Made by a program: the position numbers and the translations under genes | Assembly: GCA_023053685.1 (NCBI GenBank) | Contig: JALIGW010000219.1 | Span: 21,001 to 85,000 of the forward strand | Reading direction: 5' to 3' | Origin: Diadophis punctatus similis | Lineage: Eukaryota; Chordata; Lepidosauria; Squamata; Dipsadidae | DNA: 64,000 nucleotides | Shown: positions 21,109-33,535 of the stretch, piece by piece | How the letters are laid out: each line of letters begins with the position of its first letter | Position numbering within the stretch: position 1 is the stretch's first letter | The notes under the pieces: generated by a model | What the model was told of the DNA's origin: nothing | The model's database searches: none | What the model saw: the letters and a program-made list of their open reading frames with translations, nothing else

Positions 21109-22159
21109 TTTCAGAAGGAAGCAAAATAATGTGGATGGAGGAAAATGAAGGTCAGTGTTATTTGTTATGAGAAGTACTCAGGCAATGAATTAATCAAAAA
21201 AATTGCATCAAAATGGCTCCATCATTTATTCTGGTATGGAGAATATTCACCATATCAGAGCAGCTGTGAGGACCCGACCCTTACTGGGAAAATAAACCGT
21301 GGCGCCTATATTATAAATCAGCAGTGCCCTATGTGCATTTCTTCTTCCTTCGTGCGTTGTTATGTGAAAATCTTATTTCACAGACAATGACAGGGCAACA
21401 ACAGCAGTTTAGTCAGCCCAAACACAACAGTAAATAAAACATAATATTGCAGAAGCAAAAATTCCCTCATGCTGAGCTCTGGTCTGGTGGCTTCATGGTG
21501 ACTTAAGACCTCTGAACTCTTTTCTTGGAAGCAACAGAGAAATGACTTGCTATTTCTTTTCCAGGGAAGCTTCCCTCCGCCCCCGCTCCCCCCAATCTAG
21601 CCCAACCCTAGGATTCCTTGGAAATTTATCTTCCAAAAATTCTAGGAGATCTGCGTAGAAAAGATGAATGGGGTCCAAGCTCACACCCCATTTTTTACAT
21701 GTGTCATGTGCTCAAAGCTGCTATACTGGACTCCCCACTCCATGGATTCCCTCTGGGGCTGACTCTGCTTCGATCAGCAACACACAGCCTCTGTCTGCAC
21801 AACCCCCACCCTGTTCCCAAGTGTGATGGAAACACAACTACTCCGAGTCCCACCATGACAAATAAGGGGTGGGCTTTGCTGGCCCATATTTTGGCCTTCG
21901 CATACAGCCCTCTGCAAGGTTTAGGAATGTGAAGTAAATAGGTTTAGTCAAAGGCATTAAAGAGAGAGCAGCCCTGGAACGCTTTAGGAAGGCTTTCTGT
22001 AGACGCTCAAAGCTCTTGGCCATAATAGCTGCAATTAATTGGCCAGAACTGTATTATATTAAGCAGCTCCTTTGGTTTTCAGCTAGCAATCTACACATTA
22101 AAAAGAAATAGGACAAGAAATACTAGCAAACGGTTTAGAAACTATGGAGGGATTTTTCA
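21109..22159. other. No gene recognised
   Basis: AT-leaning sequence. Frames of 81 (21145) and 104 (21618) codons lack any motif. CCGCCCCCGCTCCCC at 21578 is a short C-rich tract. Confidence 0.5.
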
Positions 22160-23372
<1,213 letters not shown>

Positions 23373-23474
23373 ACATGCATAGATTAACTACCATAATCAT
23401 TTATCAGTTGCATAGGTATACTTATTTAAATAAAATACTGTTCCATTTCCAAATCAAAGATTATTAATATAGGG

Positions 23475-23883
23475 CAGTGATGGCGAACCTTTTTCTTCTT
23501 GCGAGCCAAAAATGGGAGTGCGCGTGCACGCTAGCGTGCATGCATGCCAGCACACAACCCCCCCATGCATGCCACACTGCGCATGCGTGCATTCCCACGC
23601 ATGTGCCCCTCCTGTTAGGCCGTTTTTCACCCCCAGTCTTCCCTGAAGCCTCCAGAGTGCGAAAAATGGCCCAACAGGCAAACTGGAAGTTCGGAAAAAC
23701 GGACTTCCGGTTTGTCCATTGGGCCGTTTTTCATGCCTCCTGAAGCCTGGGGAGGGCGAAAACGGCCTTCCCCAAGGCCGAAAATGAGCTGGCCAGCACA
23801 CGCATGCGCTCTGGAGCTAACATAGAGCAATGCCTCGCATGCCCTCAGATATGGCTCCGTGTGCCACAGGTTCGCCATCACGG
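23475..23883 (-). mobile_element. hAT element, 'CAGTGATGG' family, perfect TSD
   Basis: CAGTGATGGCGAACCTTTTT to AGGTTCGCCATCACGG. TSD atataggg perfect (23467-23474, 23884-23891). The same right flank reappears at 25946, beside another hAT. Confidence 0.9.
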
Positions 23884-24340
23884 ATATAGGGAATCCTGAT
23901 TGACATTTTTAAATGGAGATGGGCTTTTTTTAAAAAAAAATCTCAAACACGCTTTTTTTACGAGTACCGTAGCTAATGAAAGACATGCATTTTGGTATGC
24001 CTTCTAAATCTAACATGCCCATTTAAATGAATGTTCTTCTGAGCCAAGCGCTCAAACTCAACATTGGCAGAAAGGTGAAAAGAGAAGGATAATTGCCCAA
24101 GGTCCGTGAGTGAAAACACAGACTGAACAGCTTCCGCTTTCTCCCCCTGCAAATAGCTCAGTTCAAGGAAAAGTCCGCGGTGACAATCACCATCATTTGA
24201 GCTCAAGAGGTTCAGGCTGTTCCTGACTGCAGCTGTTCAACCAAAGCCCCCCTCCCTTTTTTACATGTAGGGCAGGTCTGGCAGATGTGAAAAGGGGAGG
24301 AGCTTTGATTGCATGGCCACGACTAGATTTTGATATTTTA
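23884..24340 (+). repeat. Source copy of a 457-base duplicated segment
   Basis: From the TSD atataggg to TGATATTTTA it is nearly identical to 25946-26400 (a handful of substitutions and small T/A-run indels). A 77-codon minus frame (24206-23973) is kept open in both copies, but no family motif is seen. Confidence 0.9.
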
Positions 24341-24371
24341 ATCCCCCACTCACCTCCCAAGGATGCCTCTC

Positions 24372-24496
24372 TCCAAACTTGGCAACTTTAAGACTTGTGG
24401 TCTTCAACTCCCAGAATTCTCCAACCAGCTGGCTGGAAAATTCTGGGAATTGAAGTCCACAAGTCTTAAAGTTGCCAAGTTTGAAGACCTCCGCTT
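24372..24496. mobile_element. Foldback MITE
   Basis: TCCAAACTTGGCAACTTTAA to its mirror TTAAAGTTGCCAAGTTTG, centre CCAACCAGCTGGCTGG. Arms about 55 bases; outer ends eroded. Confidence 0.8.
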
Positions 24497-24523
24497 TAGT
24501 GGATCAACAGAATAATGAATATA

Positions 24524-24590
24524 CAGGTAATCCTTGAGTTACAATCAGTTACTTACTGGCTGTTTGAAGTTGCGATGGACTTGCCTGGGG
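24524..24590. repeat. Fragment of the 'acttacgacc' repeat
   Basis: ACAGGTAATCCTTGAGTTAC terminal motif only. Confidence 0.4.
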
Positions 24591-24591
24591 G

Positions 24592-24790
24592 GATAGCAAT
24601 AGCACTTAAGACTTATATACTGCTTCATAGTGCTTTTACAGCCCTCTCTAAGCGGTTTGCAGAGTCAGCCTCTTGCCCACAACAATCTGGGTCCTCATTT
24701 TACCCACCTCGGAAGGATGGAAGGCTGAGTCAACCTTGAGCTGGTAAGGATTGAACTCCTGGCAGTCGGCAGAGTTAGCTTGCAATAGCA
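24592..24790 (-). mobile_element. tRNA-derived SINE, head-truncated
   Basis: Minus copy of the SINE at 16382: tail AATAGCACTTAAGACTTATA, body CAATCTGGGTCCTCATTTTA; stops near CAGAGTTAGCTTGCAATAGC. Confidence 0.8.
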
Positions 24791-24796
24791 CTTATA

Positions 24797-25040
24797 CTTA
24801 TATAGCAATAGCACTTAGACTTATATACTGCTTCATAGTGCTTTCCAGCCCTCTCTAAGCGGTTTACAGAGTTCAGCATATTGCCCCCAACAATCTGGGT
24901 CCTCATTTTACCGACCTCAGAAGGATGGAAGGCTGAGTCAACCATGAGCCTGGTGGGATTTGAACAGCTGACCTGCTGAACTAGCAGCCAGCTGAAGTAG
25001 GTTGCAGTGCTGCTTTTAACCACTGCACCACATGGGTACT
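24797..25040 (-). mobile_element. tRNA-derived SINE, full length
   Basis: A second copy head to tail with the previous one, ending in the tRNA-like head (ACCACTGCACCACATGGGTA on the plus strand). A tandem SINE pair sharing the AATAGC tail. Confidence 0.82.
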
Positions 25041-25450
25041 TACAACCTGGATTTGAAGTTCCATTTTCTCTAAATTCTCTTTCAAGTATGTTAAACTGGA
25101 CAAGTGTTCGCTATGAGCTCTGATCAATGCAAGATAAACTAGAACAAGTATTTTCTATGATTCCAAACTGATGTATCTATTGATGCTATCTATCTAAAAG
25201 CTATCTATCTATTGATGTAATCCAAAACTGTCTTAATCTTTTTTGCAGCTACATCACCACACTGGCTCCCATTTAATTTTGCAGTCAAACACTCCTCCAA
25301 TATATCTTTTTTTCAAAAATACCTCAACCAACCCAGGTAATCCCACCTTTGCATTTCTGCATTTGTTTTTGGTTACCTGTTGCCAAAAATGGGATATCAG
25401 GATATAGGAACGTCTTTCCTGAAAATCTGTGAAAAAGACTGGACAAAGAA
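25041..25450. other. No feature recognised
   Basis: AT-rich; a short inverted ATCTATCTATTGATG pair lies near 25170-25215. Confidence 0.5.
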
Positions 25451-25525
25451 CATAGAATAATAGAGCTGGAAGGGACCTTGGAGGTCTTCTAGTCCAACCT
25501 TCTGCTCAAGCAGATGATCCTATAC

Positions 25526-27031
25526 CAGTGATGGCGAACCTATGGCACGCGAGCCACAGGTGGCAGGTGGAGCCATATCTGATGGCATGCGAGGCGTTGC
25601 CCTATGTCTTGCGTGCGCTGGCCAGCTGATTTTTGGCCTTCTTTTCGGCCGTTTTCACTCTCCCCGGGCTTCAGGGAAATCTCCTGAAGCCTGGGGACGG
25701 TGAAAAATGGCCCAACGGCCCAACCAGAAGTTCGGAAAAACGGACTTCCGGTTTGCCCGTTGGGCCATTTTTCGGACTCTGGAGGAAGCCTCCTGAAGCC
25801 TGGGGAGGGCGAAAACGGCCTTCCCCAAGGCCGAAAATGAGCTGGCCAGCACGCGCATGCGCTCTGGAGCTGACATAGGGCAACGCCTCGCGTGCTCTCA
25901 GATATGGCTCTGTGTGCCACCTGTGCCATAGGTTCGCCATCACGGATATAGGGAATCCTGATTTACATTTTTTAATGGAGATGGGCTTTAAAAAAAAAAA
26001 TCTCAAACACGCTTTTTTTACGAGTACCGTAGCTAATGAAAGACATGCATTTTGGTATGCCTTCTAAATCTAACATGCCCATTTAAATGAATGTTCTTCT
26101 GAGCCAAGCGCTCAAACTCAACATTGGCAAAAAGGTGAAAAGAGAAGGATAATTGTCCAAGGTCCGTGAGTGAAAACACAGACTGAACAGCTTCCGCTTT
26201 CTCCCCCTGCAAATAGCTCAGTTCAAGGAAAAGTCCGCAGTGACAATCACCATCATTTGAGCTCAAGAGGTTCAGGCTGTTCCTGACTGCAGCTGTTCAA
26301 CCAAAGCCCCCCTCTCTTTTTTACATGTAGGGCAGGTCTGGCAGATGTGAAAAGGGGAGGAGCTTTGATTGCATGGCCACGACTAGATTTTGATATTTTA
26401 AAGGTGGCACGTGGAGCCATATCTGATGGCACACGAGGCGTTGCCCTATGTCAGCTCCAGCGCCCATGCGTGCGCTGGCCAGCTGATTTTCGGCCTTCTT
26501 TTCGGCCATTTTCACTCTCTCTAGGCTTCAGGAAAGCCTCCTGAAGCCTGGGGACGGTGAAAAACGGCCCAATGGCCCAACCGGAAGTTCGGAAATGAAC
26601 TTCTGTTTTTGCCCGTTGGGCCGTTTTTTGCCATCCCCAGGGTTCATGGAAGCCTCCTGAAACCTGGGGATGGCAAAAAAATAGCCGGAAGTTCATTCAG
26701 GAAGCTTCCCTGAACCCTGGGGACGGCGAAAAACAGCCCCTTTGGTCGTTTTTAGCTCTCCCCAGGCTTCATGAGGCTTTCCTGCACCCTGGGGAGAGCG
26801 AAAAACAGCCCAACGGGCCTACTGGATGTCTAGAGGCTTCAGTGAGGCCTGTGTGCATGCATTGGGGGGGGCAGCGCGGAGGGTTGTGTGCATGCACGGG
26901 GGCAGCGCAGGGGCTGTGCTCATGCGCAGGGGGAATGGCATTGTATTATGGGTGTGGGCACGCGCGCGTGTGCTGTCGCACGCGTGCGCACCCTTTTGGC
27001 AGCCAAGCCAAAAAAAGGTTTGCCATCACTG
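25526..27031 (+). mobile_element. Composite hAT element carrying a copied flanking segment
   Basis: Outer ends CAGTGATGGCGAACCTATGG and GGTTTGCCATCACTG, flanked by tcctatac / ttctatac (25518-25525, 27032-27039; 7 of 8). Inside: a hAT-like half resembling 23475-23883 (to 25945), then 455 bases copied from 23884-24340 (25946-26400, starting with that site's TSD atataggg), then the 3' body of a hAT from 26401. Confidence 0.8.
25946..26400 (+). repeat. Copied 455-base segment, second copy
   Basis: Near-identical to 23884-24340, including the last bases TGATATTTTA. At 26401 the sequence jumps to hAT interior (AAGGTGGCACGTGGAGCC), whereas the source continues with ATCCCCCACTC. Confidence 0.9.
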
Positions 27032-27495
27032 TTCTATACCATTTCAGAGAAGTGGCTGTCCAGTCTCTTCTTAAAAGCCTCCAGTGATGGAGCCCCCACA
27101 ACTTCTGAAGGCAAGCCGTTCCATTGGTTAATTGTTCTCACTATCACAAAATTTCCCCTTAACTCTAGGTTGCTTCTCTCCTTTATTAGTTTCTATCCAT
27201 TGCTCTTGTCCTGCCTTCAGGTGCTTTGGACAATAGGTTGATGATTGACCTCTTCTTTGTGACAGCCTCTTAGATATTGGAAGACTGCTATCATGCCACC
27301 CCTAGTCCTTTTCTTCATTAGACTAAATGTATCCAGTTCCTGCAACCATTTCATCATATATTTCAGCCTCCAGCCCCCTAATTATCTTTGTTGTTCTCCT
27401 CTGCACTCTTTCCAGAGTCTCAACATCTTTTTTATATTGTGGTGACCAGAACTAGATGCAGAAGCGTGGCCTTACTAAGGCTTTTTAAAGTGGTA

Positions 27496-28263
27496 CAAAA
27501 AAGGTTTTTAAAAAAACAGAAATAAGGTTATTTATTGACTTGATCCAACAAAACATCCCTTCTCATATAACTGCTGAAAATAGGTTTACTTTGGAAGATT
27601 TTGGCATCTGCATGACAATTGCTGATACACTGGATCTGAAAATCAAACCCTTGGCTGATTTTTACGCATAAATGGAACCTGAACATTTTTGCTTAATGGT
27701 TTAAAAAAAAATCAGCCAAACTACAGTGCCTACGTTCATGAGAGATGGTCTTAATATAAAATGAGCTATAGCGAAACTCTGCCTGCACACGAGAATGGCA
27801 TCAAATTATTACTACCGAAGGAATTGAGTTTTCGAGAAAGCAATTTTAAAGTACCTTTAAATTTTACAGTTACAGAATATCAGGAACAGAGTTGAGGAAG
27901 GCTTCTGTTTGCCTCTCCTGCAATGAGTAATTCAAAGATTTCTACAATTCTTGCTATGCTGCAGATTGGATTTTCCTACCTGGGGCCGCTCAAAGAATTC
28001 CTGAATGCAGACAGCCCCAGATCCCTTCCTACCTATGTCCAGTTTTGGTTCAGCCACGTTGAAGCTTCTCGAGGTTGGTTGGGAAAAAATACCAGACTGA
28101 AAGAAGGCAGTGACAAGTCACAACTTCTCTAAGAAATCCTCACCACGTGGCAGCACTAGCTAATCTTGACAGATTAAAAAAAAACCATCAAGAAGTCCAA
28201 GGGGGTGGGTTAGTCTGGAAAGTCAAATAACAAGCACATCCATGTAGACATACGGAAGCAAGC
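27496..28263. other. No gene recognised
   Basis: AT-rich unique-looking sequence. A 69-codon frame at 27923 lacks motifs. Confidence 0.5.
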
Positions 28264-28280
28264 AACAATATACTACTCCT

Positions 28281-28774
28281 AAAGGAGTTTTGGCTTAACT
28301 AAAACAAATATCAAAAATTGCTATAATTGTGTCATGATCTTAGACAGTATAAATAATAACAAATTTCTACTTTTTCGCAAAGACTGGAACAAATTATCGG
28401 AATATATACAATTTTACAAGGTTTTAAAATATTAATCAAGCTGAACAAAAGAACCATTGTTGAAAAAGGAAAAATTGTTTTATTGTAATGATAATAGACT
28501 GAACATAATATAACAAGAGAAAAGAATAAGGAAAATATTGGAAGATATAAGAAAGATAATGATGTAAATAATAACTATAAAGAATAAACATCTTTTTGTA
28601 TCACTAGGCTGTAAAAGGATAGTGTCGACGAGATGGTTGACATATATGTTCAATGTTTTCTATACTCAAAGATATTTGATACTTTATTTATATATACATA
28701 TGTTTATACATGTTTTTATGTTTGTTTGTATGTTTGTTTGTCTTTTTAACATAATTAATAAAGACTTTTAAAAA
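28281..28774 (+). mobile_element. Poly(A)-tailed retro-insertion, L1-like hallmarks
   Basis: A 17-base direct repeat aacaatatactactcct flanks it (28264-28280, 28775-28791). The insert ends in AATAAAGACTTTT followed by A residues. AT-rich with no long frame, so it is either an L1 3' end or a processed non-coding RNA. Confidence 0.75.
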
Positions 28775-28806
28775 AACAATATACTACTCCTGTAATATCC
28801 CAAAAG

Positions 28807-29015
28807 TGCTTTTTCAAAAGGCAACTGGACTTCCTTTGTTTTTCCTTGAAGACATTTCGCTTCTCATCCAAGAAGCTTCTTCAGTTCTTCGGTTCAGAAC
28901 TGAAGAAGCTTCTTGGATGAGAAGCAAAATGTCTTCAAAGGAAAAACAAAGAAAGTCCAGCTGCCTCTTGAAAAAGCACCTTTGGAACAACCAGGACCTG
29001 GACAATTGAAAATCT
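28807..29015. mobile_element. Foldback element with GATGAG...CGAAAC-type motif
   Basis: An inverted repeat centred near 28893 (AAGAAGCTTCTTCAG mirrored) with arms CCTTTGTTTTTCCTTGAAGA and its complement, followed by GCCTCTTGAAAAAGCACC. Related pieces at 36675, 43880, 45269 and 60488. Family not named. Confidence 0.65.
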
Positions 29016-29216
29016 CCATAGACATACTTCTGTACTGATACCAATAAAACTGCATAGGTAGGTTCATATGGTCCACAGAAGTTGAACTTGAGTCAATGAG
29101 TCAGAGGAGATCTTTTCTGTCACTTCGGTCACTACCTTGAGGATGAGAAATTTGCTACAGTTGAGTTCTTCCCCAACAGTTAACAGATAATGTTCACATT
29201 TCTATTTTCTTTATAG

Positions 29217-29448
29217 TGAGTCAAGAGAAGAACGGCTGTTGAGACTCTGGAAAGAGTGCAGAGAAGAGCAACACAGAGGATGAGGGGACTGGAAGCTAAA
29301 ACATATGAAGAATGGTTGCAGGAATTGGTGTATGTCTTGTCTAAGGATGAGGAGGACTAGGGGCAACATGGTAGCAGTCTTCCAATATTTGAGGGGCTGC
29401 CACAAAGAAGAGGGGGTCAACTTATTTTCCAAAGCACCAGAAGGCAAT
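29217..29448 (+). mobile_element. CR1 LINE fragment
   Basis: Plus strand encodes an ERLLRLWKECREEQ-like start, then YEEWLQELVYVLS and IRGCHKEEGVN-like segments with frame breaks; ends at ACCAGAAGGCAA. Confidence 0.8.
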
Positions 29449-29475
29449 ACAATACAATAGGAATAAGAATTGGAA

Positions 29476-29795
29476 TAGAATACAACCTGGAAGAGACCTT
29501 GGAGGTCTTCTAGTCCACCCCTCTGCTCAAGCAGGAGAACCTATACTATTTCAGATAAATGACTGTCTAGTCTCTTCTTAAAAACATCCAGTGATGGAGC
29601 ACCCATGATTTCCAGAGGCAAGCTGTTCCACTGGTTAATTGTCCTCACTGTTAGGAAGTTTCTCCTTAATTCCAGGTTGCTTCTCTCTTTGATTAGTTTC
29701 CATCCATTGTTTCTTGTCCTGCCCTCTGGTGCTTTGGAGAATAATTTGACCCCCCCTTCTTTGTGGCAGCCCTTCAAATACTGAAATATTGGGCT
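29476..29795 (-). mobile_element. CR1 LINE 3' end with open RT C-terminus
   Basis: Minus frame of about 93 codons (29822-29541): [51 protein letters not shown] and a stop after SHLSEIV. Confidence 0.85.
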
Positions 29796-30092
29796 GGGGG
29801 TGCACAAAGAAGAGGTGGCCAAATTATTCTACAAAGCACCAGAAGGCAAGACAAGAAACAATGCATGGGAACTAATCAAGGAGAGAAGCAACCTGGAACA
29901 AAGGAGAAACGTTCTAATGGTGAGAACAATTAACCAGTGGGACGGCTTGCCTCCAGACCTTGTAGGTGCTCCATCACTGGAGCCTTTCAAAAAGGGACTC
30001 GGCAGCCCACCTGCCTGAAATGGTATAGGGTCTCCTGCTTGAGCAGGGGGTTGAACTAGAAGACCTCCAAGGTCCCTTCCACTCTGTTTTCT
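29796..30092 (+). mobile_element. CR1 LINE 3' end, opposite orientation
   Basis: Plus frame HKEEVAKLFYKAPEGKTRNN, ERSNLEQRRNVLMVRTINQ, then the tail GGGGGTTGAACTAGAAGACC. With the previous entry it forms an inverted CR1 pair joined at the HKEE codons. Confidence 0.85.
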
Positions 30093-30478
30093 ATGTCCTA
30101 GATTGAGAATACAAGTATGCTATTCGTTTCCTGTCCCATTTTATCCCGCCTTTTCATCTTCCAGCCATCAGGCTCCACGGGATACAGATTCACATGTCAA
30201 GATGGTGGCTGAGATGGTGCAATGGAAGTTCCACCTGGGATTTTATACTGCACCACCATCCCAGCCAATGTGATTTCTTGGACCATACCTGCCGACATGC
30301 TGAAGGTTCCCACTAACAAATGATATCCACGACTGTTTATAATCCTATGCAAGGAAAATGCATGTCTCCAGCATCGCTGGACCACATTTCCATAATCCTC
30401 AGCCTAAATGGGCCAAGGAAGATGGAAGGAATAGTCTAGCCACATTTGGAGGGTCAACAGTTCCCTGACAATGACACA
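30093..30478. other. No feature recognised
   Basis: Unique-looking sequence before a CA repeat. Confidence 0.5.
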
Positions 30479-30514
30479 TACACACACACACACAAACACA
30501 CACACACAGTACAC

Positions 30515-30574
<60 letters not shown>
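30479..30574 (+). repeat. (CA)n microsatellite
   Basis: Mostly CA units with two AGTACA breaks; ends in ATATATATA. Confidence 0.95.
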
Positions 30575-30578
<4 letters not shown>

Positions 30579-30582
<4 letters not shown>

Positions 30583-30743
30583 AGCTGATAGGAAAGAGAA
30601 CCTTATGGCCTTAAAACTGCTGCCTTACAAGCAGACTGCCCAGGTTCAATTCCCACTAAGGGTATGGCTATCTGACGAGACCAAAATAGCTCGAAATAGA
30701 TCTATAATAGTCTCCCTTTATTTTCATTTATCAGCAAAAAATG
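30579..30743 (+). mobile_element. tRNA-derived SINE, older copy
   Basis: Matches 31264-31430: GCTGCCTTACAAGCAGACTG, GGTTCAATTCCCACTAAGGG, AAATAGATCTATAATAGTCT, then a CA tail. The A box is eroded. Confidence 0.75.

Positions 30744-30745
<2 letters not shown>

Positions 30746-30799
<54 letters not shown>
30746..30799 (+). repeat. (AC)n microsatellite
   Basis: About 27 AC units, at the tail of the preceding SINE. Confidence 0.95.
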
Positions 30800-30801
30800 C
30801 T

Positions 30802-31186
30802 CAGGGTCGGGTTGCACATACCTCGCTACCGGTGCGCTGCCATGTTGCGTGCGCGCGCCCCCTCACACGATTTTGCTTCCTGCGCATGTGCAGAAGCGAA
30901 ATCTTGCCAAAATCTTGCGAGGGGACGCACGCATGTGTGCGATTCTGGCACTTTTTTGCTTCCGAGCATGCGCAGAAGTGAAATCTTGCCAAAATGTTGC
31001 ATGCGCAGGCGTCCCCTCGCGAGATTTTGCTTCCGCACATGCACGAAAGCAAAAAATCACCGAAAAAATCTGTGGCGCATGACGGACCGGTGAAGACGGC
31101 ACTGGAGCCATTGCACGCAAATTGGGCAATCGGCGGGTCCCTATTGGAGCGGCGCACTGAACCGCACCGGTAGGAACCCACCTCTG
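30802..31186. mobile_element. hAT-like element, 'GTGGGTTCC' group
   Basis: CAGGGTCGGGTTGCACATAC to CGGTAGGAACCCACCTCTG. No clean TSD (left acacatct, right atatatat). Four inverted AGCGAAATCTTGCCAAAAT-type units inside. Confidence 0.7.
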
Positions 31187-31263
31187 ATATATATGCTTTC
31201 TCCCATATTTGGGTACACCAGGATAATACGACAGAAAAACATATATAACTCCTTCCTGGTGAA

Positions 31264-31430
31264 GAGCTGATAGGGAACAGAGCCTGTGGCCTAATGGCTA
31301 AGCTGCTGCCTTACAAGGCAGGCAGCCCAGGTTCAAATCCCAGTAAGGGTATGGCTATCTGACGAGAGCTAAGTAGCTCGAAATAGATCTATAATAGTCT
31401 CCCTTTATTTTCATTTATCAGCAAAAAATG
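31264..31430 (+). mobile_element. tRNA-derived SINE with intact A and B boxes
   Basis: A box TGGCCTAATGG at 31287-31297 and B box GTTCAAATC at 31331-31339 fit the pol III consensus at usual spacing. The body GGGTATGGCTATCTGACGAG continues to a CA-rich tail. Distinct from the 16382 family. Confidence 0.82.
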
Positions 31431-31642
31431 CTACACATACACACACACACATTAATAGGGCTTTGCTTGGTACCAGCATTCAAGAATTTAGATAGTGTAG
31501 TTGTTGTTCTCCTTGTGTGTGGCAGGGAGGGAAGATGGATTTTGGAGTGCAAATCCATAGCTCTCTCCACAATTGAAACTGGGTGCCAAAACTTGAAGCT
31601 TCTTGTGAGTCCACTAGGGGAATGCTAAAACTATCCTGCTCA

Positions 31643-31768
31643 GATGGATGGATGAATATCCATCCATCCATCCATCCATCCATCCATCCATCCATCCATC
31701 CATCCATCCATCCATCCTTCCTTCCTTCCTTCCTTCCTTCCTTCCTTCCTTCCTTCCTTCCTTCCTTC
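31643..31768 (+). repeat. (ATCC)n(TTCC)n microsatellite
   Basis: About 15 ATCC units pass into about 14 TTCC units. Confidence 0.95.
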
Positions 31769-32647
31769 TCTTTTACACACAAATGCACCAGGTTACAATT
31801 CTCACCCAACCTTGCTTGACCTTGAAAAAGTGTGCAAAGCTAACCCAATCCAGTTCTTTGATGGGATGCCCCCAGGAGAGTCCAGGCTCAACCAGGAACC
31901 AACTCGGAAGAAAGTAGGAGCAAATTATCATTCTCCCACTTCTGCAAGAACCCCTTTGCAATAGGTCACCTCAAGGCACTATTACCTTAGTTGTATTATT
32001 CAAAGAGTAAGAGAGCACTCACTCACTGCCTTGTCACAGTCAACTTGTGTTATTGCTGCTTCCTGGAATAATTCTCCAGGATTCCCTCCCAAATTTTTCC
32101 GTGCAGCCTGATCCTGCCAATTACTCAGAGGTAAAGCCACTGCTCACCTCTTCTATCTGAAAAAATGCATCTGAAAACAGAGGCTGAATTGTTAAGCTCA
32201 TGACTGTTTTTTTAAGACACCATCAGACTCCTTTCTAGGACGTTAACCTCGGGATATGTTTTCCTGAGCAGGCAAGCATATAATTCCCCATTTGTCGCCT
32301 TTCTTCACAATCAACGATTTTTTTTTAAAAAAAAAGAATGTTTATGATCCAGGACTGACTGACAACAATGAGGATAAAATGCACTGAAATCCAAGAAGAA
32401 ACAGATTTTGAAAGACTCCTTCAGATAATAATAAAATAGTTCTTTAAGTCCCTTTGCTTGTTGGAGACAAATCACAGCCGCTTGCAACTCACTCCAAACT
32501 TACACAGAAGTTAAATATTCATTCCGCAAACATCTTTTTATCAGAGCTTCTTGCCTGGTGCTTAATTAGCTAATTAGCCTTAGAGTTAGTTGCTTTTTAG
32601 AGTCAACCTCTCAGTCCATAAACTGAGAAGCGGGTTGCAAAGCCAGC
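31769..32647. other. No gene recognised
   Basis: Unique-looking sequence; no conserved frame or repeat end. Confidence 0.5.
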
Positions 32648-33189
<542 letters not shown>

Positions 33190-33192
33190 GGA

Positions 33193-33257
<65 letters not shown>
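33190..33257 (+). repeat. (CA)n microsatellite
   Basis: About 33 CA units followed by C-rich CCTCCCCCCCCCTCC. Confidence 0.97.
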
Positions 33258-33258
<1 letters not shown>

Positions 33259-33535
33259 TCAATCCTCCCCCCCCCTCCACGAGCCATCGCCTCTGGTGCA
33301 CGGGGGTGTGGAACTTTCTCATCCACTCCTTGTATAGTGGGGACGGAGACTGCGATTTTGCACAAAACAGTCACACCCTTCTAACTCTGGATTTACGAAT
33401 GCCAAGGACAGACGTCCGAGGCTGAGCTGAAGGGCTTGGGAAAAAAACAGCTTCTGCATTTCAAAACATAAATGAAAACTGTATCATTGGCAATCAGGAC
33501 TGGGTGACAGGAGAACCTGGGTAATTGGTAGCTAA

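Larger units (their letters stand above)
25451..27495 (-). mobile_element. CR1 LINE relic split by a composite hAT
   Basis: 3' tail at 25451-25525; the coding relic resumes at 27040-27495 (AAGCCTCCAGTGATGGAGCC and beyond). The insertion at 25526-27031 lies between, with flanks tcctatac and ttctatac. The RT C-terminus is out of frame in places. Confidence 0.8.

Noticed and set aside
23973..24206. 77-codon frame kept open in both duplicated segments (also 26033-26266)
   Set aside because: The two copies differ at only a few bases, so an open frame in both says little; differences include amino-acid changes and no motif is present.
31281..31352. tRNA gene candidate with A and B boxes
   Set aside because: It continues into a SINE body with a diverged older copy nearby, and the cloverleaf pairing is poor, so it is a SINE head.
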